64,000 nucleotides of DNA from Parapristionchus giblindavisi (lineage: Eukaryota > Nematoda > Chromadorea > Rhabditida > Diplogasteridae), in NCBI GenBank assembly GCA_943737045.1, contig CALSFV010000205.1, positions 1,132,001 to 1,196,000 on the forward strand, read 5' to 3'. Positions 46,680 to 57,800 of the stretch are shown piece by piece. Within the stretch, counting starts at the first letter, position 1. Each line of letters begins with the position of its first letter. The notes below the pieces were generated by a model that made no database searches, was not told the DNA's origin, and saw only the letters and a program-made list of their open reading frames with translations. Both the position numbers and the translations under genes were made by a program.

Positions 46680-48637
46680 CATGCGAACAGACAGTTTCGA
46701 ATTCGATTATGTTGTCACATTAATATCAGTGAAATGTTAATCAATATCACCTTCGTCAAATATGTAATATGTTCGACAGTCATCATCGAAAAAATTATCG
46801 GTGATATTTTTGAAAGACATCTGGAATTTAATGAAAATTAAATGTTTTCTATATTGTGTACCTGAACTCGTGGTTTCTCTTTAATGGACTTTTTCCAGAT
46901 CAGACTCTCATCATCGGGTTGATCCTGGAAATATCCTTTAATTATGAAGTATAAAATAGAATTGCAAATTATAATTCACAAATATAGTCACAATAGTCAT
47001 AAGATATCCATGAAACAATGGTTCATAAAACAATACAACGATACGAAACTCACGGAATGATCGATGTCATTGAGAAGAAGTGTATGGACGATATATTGCG
47101 AGTTATTAACTCCATTTTGTACCAGAACACATATGCCGTTCCCTATTTTACGCAGTCCAATGAAGTCGAACTTGCAGTCTTTCGTATATTTGAGACTACA
47201 AGCAATATGTGGTAATCGCATAGCTAACACAGCACTGCGGTGTCCCATCGTAAGATAAGTTTTAAAAAAAATAAATCAATTTTTTTTTTCAATGAAAACA
47301 ATTTTCGAATAAGTGAAATGGTTTCTTACCCTCCTAGTAAGAAACATTTCCATTTGAGCTCTTTCGATATTACAATTAGTATACCGGAGTAGATCAATAA
47401 TATTCTGTTACCATAGATGAATGGGTACGACAAATACGCACAGATCTATCAAGAGAATATCTAATCATAATATTTTGAAAATCAATGTGAATTACCTCGT
47501 GTACTAACTCGAGTGTTATGACTACTGAATTTCGATCAGCCGAATCTGCTTCGATCTTAGTTATCACCAAGTGTAAACCGTTGCTTTTGAATAGATATAG
47601 TGACTGACTGTAAAAAATGTATATTATACGGCAATAGTGATTTTGTTCCTAATCTACTCAATGGAAATTAAAAAAAAAAGAAAAATTACTGACTCGAAAA
47701 GTATCTGCCTATCGAATGATTCCATTTCGTCTAGACTTAAACGAAATAGAGATCTCTGTGAGTCTTGTTGGTTATCACGAAATGAAATCACATGTAATTC
47801 AGAATTCTCGTTTTTGACCTCAATAAAATGAGAAACGAAGTCGTAATAAAGTTGTGTACCTCCAGTCTGTAAATATATGTGATTTTTTAGATTAAATAAA
47901 AAAAACGGAATTAATAGAAGAACCTCGAATAGTTCAACAAATATGCATCTTTGTTTAATTGTATCCACAAGACACTTGACTAACATCAGATTATTCATAT
48001 CGTTCTAAAATTATTTGTTTAGTCATTTGTTTATCTTGTTATTAAGTAATTTGCAGTTTGTCTCTTCTTTATTGTTTCCAATCAGCACATATACCATGGC
48101 ATATCTTCTCGTTTTTGATCCGTATAGAGAAGATAAATATATTATTATATCTTTAAAAATCCAATCAATAAAAGTGAACCAGGAAGGCTACGGAAATAAT
48201 AGTGATAATAGATTTTGGACATAAATCAGATTTACTACCCACTTCACTCACTTTTTGAAGAAAATAAATCTCGTCCTTGATTCGTCCAAGAACTCGTTCA
48301 TATTGCATTTTATAAGTGATCTCGTCTGTTTGGTTCGAACTGTTAATGTTCAACATACTGAAATTGAAAAAACTAAAGCATAGCTCTCTGTAAGGAAAAG
48401 CAGCTAATAAAAATTAACACCCACAAATTTTCTTTAAATTGTGTTAGAAAGATTCGATTATGATTTGCGAATGACACTTGGAACCCTGCAAAATAAATAT
48501 ATTTAAAAAAATATTTTTTAATGAAAAAACGTAATTACCATTCTGTAAGAGAAATGTTGATCCGACAGCATGTTTATTAACAGGTTTGAGGGATGCAAAC
48601 ACGATCTAAATGTACTCGTCGTTGACTGATCACTTAA

Positions 48638-48740
48638 AGGGAGCGTAACCTCTCGTAATGACTTCTTCATTGCGCATACTATTTCTCTGTTCTCTAACAA
48701 AGAGAAAGCATTGCGCGTCGAAGAGACCATTGAGAGAGCT
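48638..48740. repeat. MITE related to RING-gene exon 10
   Basis: TTAAAGGGAGCGTAACCTCTC at the left and a GAGAGCTTTAA-type right end. The complement contains GAGAACAGAGAAATAGT and is similar over about 95 bp to exon 10 of the RING gene (3,785-3,885). A third relative starts GGAGCGTTACCTCTC near 52,457. Confidence 0.55.
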
Positions 48741-48867
48741 TTAAAGGCAAACCAGCGATAATTTTACCCTCCGCTATGACAACGCTCTCTCATAGAAATG
48801 GTAAGCGTGAAAGCATAGCCAGAGCGGTTTTCAAAAGTGTTTCGAATTAGATCGAGTTGTGCCTTCA

Positions 48868-48975
48868 AAGGCGTACCCCAAGTTACCTTTACTCTCTACA
48901 AGCTCTCTCTCTCTCAGACCAAGAAAGCTAAATGGTGTGAGCGGGGAGCTTCAATTTAACTCGGGTTGCCACTTT
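48868..48975. repeat. MITE, CACCCCGAG TIR family (copy C intron)
   Basis: AAAGGCGTACCCCAAGTTACC with right end AACTCGGGTTGCC. Same position as the copies at 12,912 and 34,098. Another, more diverged member (about 48,741-48,868) is adjacent. Confidence 0.55.
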
Positions 48976-49348
48976 ATGCATACCTTTGGGTAGTCAAATA
49001 TCTTCGCTTTCAGCAAGAATGTCTTTTCCCCCATTTCGAGTCGAGTTTGAATGAAAATATCAGTATCGGAGACGTGGACTATTCGAAAGGACTGATACTC
49101 GCAATCGCTGTAAAAAAATATTATGCCAATAGAAATTAAAATGTGTAAAACATGTGCGGGCCCGAAATACGTGTGCGTTATTGCCAACCCTACCGGTGGT
49201 ACTGTTTCTCTCTCTTAATAAAGTATACTACTTCTACTACTTGTTGTTCAAATACACAACAGTTATTACACAAAATTTAAAAATCAGCTTTCACATGACC
49301 AATCTTATGTCGCGTTAAGATCTCGGAAAAGTAGAGGGAAAAGCGAAG

Positions 49349-49475
49349 TAGTGTTAATTTTGTGTTTGTAAAAATAGTTGGAAAAGTAGCTTAATTAACG
49401 AAAACTCATTGTAAGAGCTTGTAAATTACAAATCTATGCTTCAACTACTTTTACAATCACAAAATTAACACTACT
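49349..49475. repeat. palindromic element, GTGTTAATTTTGT ends
   Basis: GTGTTAATTTTGTGTTTGTAAAAATAG is inverted around 49,450-49,472. A short relative of 18,491-18,897. It lies in an intron of kinase copy C. Confidence 0.65.
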
Positions 49476-51673
49476 TTTCAAATTTCCATCTACTTTTCGA
49501 AGATCACCACATTAGTCCTAATAAAGCCGATAACAGACAGAACTCAATTACCGTTTTAAAAGCCGAGACAATGTGATCAAAAGTTGCCTTGTTGGGAAGT
49601 ATTGTGCATTAAACGATTTAAGATCGATCACTATAATCGCTTGAGTGCACACTGCATACATTGAATCTTCAGTTACAAAGATCTGCCAGAAATTTGCTAT
49701 CTGAAATCAAACCCCAGAAGAATGACAGTATTTTTTACCGAACAAACTAAATTATTTCCAAATTCGAACCGACTCTGCAGCAATATTTCGCTATTGCGTA
49801 AATCATACTCGACGAAATTATTATTATTAATCGAGTAGAGCACTTCCCTGATGCATTTTCCGAACATATTATTATTATTTTTTATTCTTGAAAGTACAAT
49901 CATTGTAATAAGAATTTTGAAATTTTTAATATCTTTTCTCTACTTTTGTTAGAAATGTTGCGAGAATTACCCGTGCACAGCGCAAGCTCCAACAAAGACA
50001 TCAGACGGAATTTTAAAATGTTCTGCTGAATTGATCATCGAGTAGAGAATATATTCACCGTTTGCTTTACGCTCACAGTAATATAGACAATATTCACTCA
50101 GGAAATAGGTGGAACTCTGCAAAATGAATTGTTTTTTCGAATATAAGGCAAATCAAGTTAACTAGAATAATATGAACCCCAGTTACAAGAGGCAAGTAAT
50201 TGCAAGAGGCCCCATGTTGCAAGAGGAAACAGGGATGTCCAGTCAAATAATGGGGGACGATTTTGTGAACGCAGCCGACCCTCAATTCATGAAAACTGCG
50301 AGGCACAATCGCTCGGAATTTAGAAATGTCAAAATCCGCAACGAACAGTGCGATTCATTTCTGTTTAATTTAGAGAGGGAATGCATACTTAGCTTACAAT
50401 AGCTTAGGTAACAAGTTTGTCTTTCTAAGTAGTCTTTCATGTATCTCTTATTATTTTTCAGTAACTGCAGATACAAAAAAAAACCAATACTCGATGGGTC
50501 CATAATTGAGCGTTTTTCGCCAGTGTCCACATTATATTTCAGAAGGCGGTTCATCTGAAAACACTCTTAGCTTATTCGTCTTTTGCACATAGAAACGGTA
50601 GTCGTTTGCTTCTTATCGCCTTTTATTCTCTCCAATAGAGCATACAATGCAAAAATATAGATAAAAAATGTACGCGCACAAGACCTGCGAAGTGTTATAT
50701 TTAACACTTTTTGGGTGTTAAAATAGCTCAAAAAGTGCTAAAGATAACACTTCACATGTCTTGTATGCTGTAGAGTACACTTTTCTTCTCAGTGTGCATG
50801 CCTGCTACCCTTCCCCATTTAACGTACCGCCTTCAAGTACACATTATTTCCATCGATCCCGAATATTCGTCCGTAATCGTCCGAGGAATGATAAACTATC
50901 TTCTTAGAAAGTTGGCCGAACCTAAAATACATTATTTAGTATTATCGTTCATTTATTGTTTACATTTATTTTTAGCATCCGAACAATGTATTCAACGTGA
51001 TTTTTATAGGTAATACTTTGGCTCCGGTCGTGACTCGCTGAATTTACTATTAATGTCAAAGACAAATCTTACCTGTTCTGCCCTCCGAAGAAATTCAAGA
51101 TCGGTCTGTAACTACAGTATTATTATATATGTTAAGGTGATAGAACTGTATTTTAAGCAGACTATTATACGTTAAGCTGATAAGCTGATAAAATTGATTC
51201 AATAAAATAATAAATAAATAAATTATACGTTGAAGCATCGAAAAAGGCAGTCATATTCAACTCAGTGACCTCATCTGCAAGGAATATCAATTGTATAAGA
51301 ATATCAATGCTTCGCTAGTATGTTGCTATTGTCTATACTGTTGATAACTTTGTTATGAGCCAGGCTTAAAAGGCAGGAATCATTACGAAGACAAAAGTCC
51401 GGGTGGTTTTGGTATAGACTGGAATTATGGAAATATTCACAAACCGCCATTGACGATGAAAAGACACGGGTGGTCTTCTGCTTGAATAATTTCGAATTTG
51501 AGGTCCTGCTTCATCCACTGGGGTATAAGCTGAATAGCAATAGGAGACTCTTATCAGTAAACACAAGAGGTGTGCATCATTGTTGATAAGACGATCGATT
51601 AAATACGTGCAAAACAGTCCATTCATATAAGGGGAAATTCTTATCAAGTTGTTTAGTCGCGCACCTCTGTTAT

Positions 51674-52268
51674 TTCGAAATATTACGTTGAACGGAAACT
51701 GGCAAAATGAAATATACAATGTAGGCTGATATATGCAGATTTGCTGATTTTCACAGTTTCGTTGTCTTGTGTCATGGTTCGATCATGAGAGCGAGTAAAT
51801 TTTTGAATTTTTTTATCGTTTGTGTGGTCACCATGCACCACCATGGTGAAGTTAGCTCGAATATGAGAAACCAACAGTGTTCCTTTCTTTATTAGCTTTA
51901 TTCTAGAACAGTTCTTCAAACGGACCATGAGAAAATGTCTGTTGTCCAGAAAAAGCAGAAAAGAAAGAAGGACAATTTTAAGGAATATTTGGGAATTATT
52001 CGTAGTTATGCAGATCTTTGTCCTATAATTGCTGTATTTCCTTATAACATCATATAATTGCGGTATTAGAATCATTCAAACGTAGTAGTTACATGTTCGT
52101 CGTATCGCGTCTGATGCAGAAAACAGCAGACATACTCTTAGAAGTGTCTAGGTGTCGGAAACCTGTCATTTTGTCACTTTTCAGCTGTTTTAGAGAATTT
52201 CCTTCTTCGACGTACATAACTATTACAAGTTCCTTTCACAAAATGTTCGGGCGATATTTTCTGCTTCA
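51674..52268. promoter_or_regulatory. shared 5' region between kinase copy C and an intact chemoreceptor gene
   Basis: Homologous to 38,821-39,586. The kinase (minus) and chemoreceptor (plus) starts face away from each other across about 0.6 kb. A TTTTGCCAG just upstream of the lost kinase start is the counterpart of the trans-splice-like acceptor of copy B. Confidence 0.4.
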
Positions 52269-54570
52269 ATGACGATTACAGCGGTAGGCAATCTTTTATC
52301 ATTTAAGAAGGGGACCCTCGAGTTTTTCATGACTTAACCGGCCATGTCGAACTATGGATCACATCTCGCTGAATACAAAACCAATTTCCCCAGCGTTACA
52401 ACCATTGAGAAAAAACCAGGGGGAAAAACCAGAGAAAAAAACCAACAAAAACAAGGAGCGTTACCTCTCAATCGCGCACACTGTTTTTCTGTTCTTTAAC
52501 ATAGCATTGCTATAGTATTGCTCCCTTTAAAATATAGCTGCTTTGGAATAAAAAAATACTCCTGCAGTTCAGGACGATTTTGAAAATGCACCGTTTCGCA
52601 CATTTTTCTGGATTTCCATTGGAATCGCGGTCATATCTTTTCCACCGTCGTTGTTTGTATCTTACAAATTGATGCGAACAAGAATCTTTAAAGAAAGCTA
52701 TGTGTACAGGCTCATATCCATCAACGGAGTCGCTGTAGGTTTCTGTTTTTTTTTTCAGTTTAAACGATCTAAGTTTGACTTAATTAGCACTGATGATGAT
52801 ACGCTAGTGTAGAAACGTCTGCAATACGGCACCCAACCACTTAATACTCACCGGTCTCATATATAGAAAAAAATGCATCGATACAATTGATAAGAAGAGC
52901 ACGCAGCTCCATTCTTTCTATGGGACAGTCCACCTGCCAATTTAAAACTTTGCAACCATACTATGTTATGTTCAAACTCTGTACAAATTACATAGCCAAT
53001 TCCAGAGCTTCGAGTTATCTTGCTGACATAGAAATCGTTTCCCATCATAAAACATACTTGTCATGAGAAATATACGAAATGAATAATCCGAGCAAAGCAT
53101 CGATCTGAAAATTCTTTTAAGAGTGCTCTTGCCTTCATTTTCTACGTGTTCGCTGTAAATCCGGGAATGTTCACTGCTCTGGCGCCGTTGATTAGATTTC
53201 TCGTCGATCATTCAATAATGAACATCATATCCATCATATGTCTCATGATAGTTTCTGTCCAAATCCAATCGGCACTCTTCATCTCAGTCAATCGACTCGT
53301 TTCATTTATCCATCCGTATATTCAACCAAAGGTCTTTTTTTTGAAAAAAAAGCTAATTTTAATTCGCTTAATTTCAGAACGAACGGAAGCTCTTTCATGC
53401 TTCAATCATCATTGCATTTTCATCGCCATGGTTGATTTTGCCCATGTTTTGGGGTGACTACACACTGCAAGAAATCAAAAAGAACGAAGAAACTCTCGGT
53501 TTCACGCCCTCTATGTCTCTCGCTGATATTGTAAGCGTTTTTTTTGAATAACATTTGCGAATAAAATATATCTGATTTATTTTCTAAACGCTTGGCGAAA
53601 AGTAAATGAAGCAGCCAAAATTACAGGTGTACCTTTCTCCCTACATTATTGTTCATTCTTCTTCAATGATAATAAATTTGCTAATCAACTGCGTTCTTGC
53701 GTTTAAATTGATGAGTATACGAAAACGTGAAGATGTGGTATCGATCAGATCCAAAGTCGCAAATGCGGAACAAGGTTGGCCCGAAGTTGCGAGCAAAATA
53801 TGAAATTTTCCATCAATAATTGGTTTTTATGTTATATAAATCTTGTATGCGTCTATATATATATATATATATTTAATATTACAATACTTATAGTTTATTT
53901 ATTTACTAGGTATCGTATCTACTACGATGTTCAATGCCCTAGTCGAGATACTTCTTGTCCTCGTTACGGTAAAGTTGTACTCATTTATTTAGTCAACAAG
54001 TACAATTACATGGAAATGATAGTTCCTTTGAATACATATAATCTCGGTTTTGCCTCTATTTTGGCAAGGGGAAGTGTTTCAGCTACTAAACGTTACAACT
54101 CGAACTGTTTATTAGAATGTTTGCTTCGCGAAAGTGCCTATTACCAATAGCCTTTAGTTGTTCCTTTTTTACATGTTTAATAACGGTTTTAGTCATTTCG
54201 TTAGTGTTTCAATTTGGGCACACGTAGGAATTCGAAGAATCGAATCGCTCTCTATAAATCAGAAAGTTAAAACAGAAAGACTCTAGAATTTTCTAAAATT
54301 GTCAAGAGGCCAGGTGAAAGTAGAAATAAATATATGTTGATACGCATATGACTTGTCAAAATCTGGCAGGTGATGACTCGGAACGATAGCGCCCACATCG
54401 CTTCAACTCTTGTTCTTCTTTGTGTGGTCCATGCTGCACATCCTTTTTGGCTCATGGTCATCTTTATTCCGTCGGTACGCCAACTCCTGATGAATGATAT
54501 CCTTGGAAGAAATCAAGAAACAACTACACCGACTTCAATTGTCACCGTGGCGTCCGTCAGTAGATTTTGA
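52269..54570 (+). CDS. serpentine (7TM) chemoreceptor, nematode type
   Basis: A phase-consistent model of seven exons: 52269-52283 (MTITA), 52573-52734, 53122-53331, 53378-53530, 53627-53774, 53910-53968 and 54370-54570, giving 315 residues, the usual nematode chemoreceptor size. Hydrophobic segments: FWISIGIAVISF (TM1), ALAFIFYVFAV, a TM3 region ending SVNRLVSFIHP, ASIIIAFSSPWLILPMFW, SMIINLLINCVLAF, ALVEILLVLVT and STLVLLCVVHAAHPFWLMVIF. The cytoplasmic tail is short and Thr/Ser-rich. The exon 3 donor (GTCTTT) is poor. The SNR-like position after TM3 suggests the srg superfamily, but the class is not certain. The start exon is only 15 bp; its conservation in the fragment at 39,587 supports it. 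Likely a sensory-neuron membrane receptor (family inference). Confidence 0.78.
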
Positions 54571-54845
54571 TGTACATTTTAATAAATATTTTTATTCGAA
54601 TTTTGCAGACCAAAAATACTCTTAAATTCTGCATTTCCCGAATATAACATGCGAATATGGGAGAAAACAGCTAATAATGGTCTACGTTAAGGAAATGAGC
54701 TAGAAAAATTACACTTCATAATTACATAAATATAAGAAAATTACTGACGGCAAAGGTTATATTCTCTTGGTATGGACCAAGAATTATTTCCTTGAAATTA
54801 AAGCAAGTGTTTATTGTGACTACCTTTTCAATAGTTTTTGTTATC

Positions 54846-57800
54846 TTATTTTTTTGTGAGTGCTAACTTATAGACTGTAGAAGCATTGGTCACTTCGGTA
54901 CTGTAGAATCTGGCCGCTTTCCTAGCGTAGAAACAATTGATACAACCCTGCAATGCTTCTTTTTGAACTGACGTTTCGAATTTCATTACAGTATCATTTT
55001 GATACAATCAAACATTCAATTATTAAGAATAATTTTACTGTTTGTTCGTTACATGTTTACCTATTATGGTGAATAAATTATTATATTATAACAATAAGCT
55101 GATTACTTTTCTTACCTGAAATCCAGGATAAAGAAAGATCGAGAATGAAAATACTAGTGTTAATCGGTCGAGATCGATGAAGAACAATGGAGAAAGAGCC
55201 AAAAAAGCAAGTACGACGGTCATCCATATTGATGGAATCACTCCCTGCAAGAAGAATAAAATTATACTCGGCAAAATTTTCGCTTACAATTATTTTAAAA
55301 ATTTTTCCGCTTTTAAAGACTTAAATACTCTCTGCTGTGAACAATCACTTGGTCAAAATGAAATGAGACATTCTTTTTCAGAGCTTATTTAACAATTTCA
55401 TATTTGAAGAGCGGCTTTTCGAGTTAATAACTGTACGAGCGAGATTTGTTTTCGGTCGAAAGATTGCCCACGATTGCGAGAATATAATTAAAGTTAAAGA
55501 ATTACACTTCTAATTATGTATATTCGCATGATTACAAGAGCATGTCTATCCCTTCAAGATATCATACAATTCCTAGACTGTATTGTTTAGTAATAACATT
55601 TATAATAATGTAAGTATATACATATGCTTGTAAGGATGATTTCATCCACAGACAAAACAAATTTGTGATGTGATATTTGAAAATGTGATGTTTCGAAAAA
55701 AAATAAAGACTATAATATAGTGCGTATAAAAAATACTTGTTTTATTTGTACGAGAGCGTCTGCAATGACTATTGTCTGTTTTGCATAGTTCATAAATTAG
55801 AAAGATCTATTTTAAATATCAAATGGCGAAGGTCAGACGGGTTAGGGGTGAGGAAGTGAAGAGGCAATCGAGAGTTAGGCGAGAGAGAGCAGGCGCCTAT
55901 TGTCTCGGTATTTACATACAGTTTGTCTTTTTCATGTTACATTTTATACGATTTTTAGCCAATCGATATGTATTTTGTCTGTTTTCTATTTTGTCTATCC
56001 ACAGTCCATTTTTTTTTCGAGAAAAAAATTTAAAAAATAAAAAAAAAAATCTAAACATATTTACTGCTTCTACCTGCACAATCTGATGAACAAGTAGCCT
56101 ACGATGAGCTCTTTTCGTTTTCTCGGAGCTCAGGGCCACGATTCGACTGACTCTCAGAGCTCTCGAAACTTGATACGTGCAGAACATCAATGCCGCGTAA
56201 GCGATCATGAACGTGGGAACGAGACCGTAGAACAACACTCCTATCGCTGTCTTGCCATCCTTTAAGCATTAAATTATATTTAAATTAAATTAAAATCCAA
56301 ACGATTGTGGTTGTTGGATGATAATGAAACCATAATTTTCTAAATTTATTATTCTCACATTATCATAAATATCATTGAGCGGAGCTCCGTAGACGTAAAA
56401 TTTTTCGTTGGGTGACAGCTCATGCACTCTAACCACAATTTCCGACATTATCCTCTCGAGGCCAGGATTAGGCAACAAATCAGGAAAATGAATCTGAAAT
56501 TAATGTTTTAAATTTTCTAGTACTCTCCACACGTGGCTAATTCATCCAAATAATGAACAGTGTCGATTTTGTTAAAAATACTTTAAGTTTTCACTTGAAG
56601 TAGACTTGTAAGTCTACTTGAAGTTAAACGTAAGTCTACTTAAAGTGGTGTGGTATACTGTAATGCATTTCGTCAAATGCTCTTTCACTTTAAAGAAGGG
56701 GACCCACGAGTTTTTTCATGACTAAACTGGCCAGACAGAACTATTGATCACATCTCCTTGTATACAAAAACAATTTTCTCTAAAACTTTAGATGCTCCAG
56801 AATACCGTAATTCGGACTTAAAGTTCATTGATATGCCCAGGGAAAGGCGCGAGTTTTTGAAATTGAAGCAGAGATGTATAGAAAATTGCAAACGGGAATC
56901 GAACCCGCATGGCGCGGTTGCAAGCGCTGACTACTAACCACTGAGCCACGCGCTCTACGCGTTAAATCAGTCAAATCTAATAGAGAACAGATCCTATGTC
57001 CCACGTTCTATCCTATGTCCCACGTTCTTCATGTCAATAGCGCAGCCCAAATCTCCTGGGTCCCCTTCTTTAAGTAGACTTAAAGTCTACTTCAAGTCTG
57101 TGACGCTGTTTAAGTAGACTTTTTTGAAGTTTCGAAATACCAGAGGCCATGCATGACATATATTTTAAAATCATCGATTGGACAATAACATCTTCATTGT
57201 ATACATCATTTCTTTACAAAATGAATTATTTCTATGATTTATGTTATTAAGTTAATTATTGTTTTGTGACATGAACTAATTAGATTAGAGATAAAAAAAC
57301 CATCTATAGTATCAAAAAACATCCAGTGGATTGATAAAAAAGATAAACTGAAGAAGGAAATGATAATAAGATCAACAGAACTCTTACCGTAGAAATAACC
57401 GATAGTATCAAACAAAACGAATACGATATCATGAGACGTGTTGTCATATTTAAATATGGTCTGTAATGATGATGCAATGATATTATTTAATGTTTTATGG
57501 TTGTTAGATGTTTTGCATGAAAAAAAAACAGCGGAAGTGCCACACACGGATTAGAAAAAAAAAAGAAAATAAAGTATTCGATGTATATTATGTATATATG
57601 TAGAGTCCCGCACGATCGCCCTGTCAAAAGGCGGGCCTCCGCGAAAAGATTCTTGTCGCCTCATGTCGCATCTTTCTAAAAGAATTTCAAAACATTTCAT
57701 TAGTTGTGATCATTGCATCATCAGATAAGATTAAGATCACCGCAGAAACGAATAAAATTGGTTAACTATGGGCAGAGTTATTGAAGGATCATGACTGACA

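Larger units (their letters stand above)
40992..51673 (-). pseudogene. N-terminal beta-rich / TKL-like kinase, paralogue C (probably broken)
   Basis: Same exon order as A and B, last exon from 40,992. The kinase exons are still intact: GTLFKGSVQF, HCDIKPD near 43,070, KICDFGTAKDQ near 42,985, PWMAPEY near 42,730 and WSYGIVIWEM near 42,530. Two faults appear upstream. The start codon position (51,671-51,673) reads ATA where A and B have ATG. A 208-bp TIR element (46,087-46,294) splits the coding exon that in B reads RAVGFSEDKSS. If that element were removed as an intron at its terminal GT and AG, an in-frame TGA would remain. Upstream in-frame ATGs, or a shorter kinase-only product, could still make it active. 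It has the same intron-29 palindrome as B but lacks the MITE that A and B share near 50,818. Confidence 0.6.
56580..57142. repeat. CTCTGGTATTT-family element, interrupted by another TIR element
   Basis: AAGTCTACTTAAAGTGGTGTGG and GTAATGCATTTCGTCAAATG match the 46,087-46,294 element, and the right end AAATACCAGAG is conserved; the left end is degraded. A 376-bp element is inserted at 56,694-57,069. It lies in an intron of the minus-strand chemoreceptor. Confidence 0.7.
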
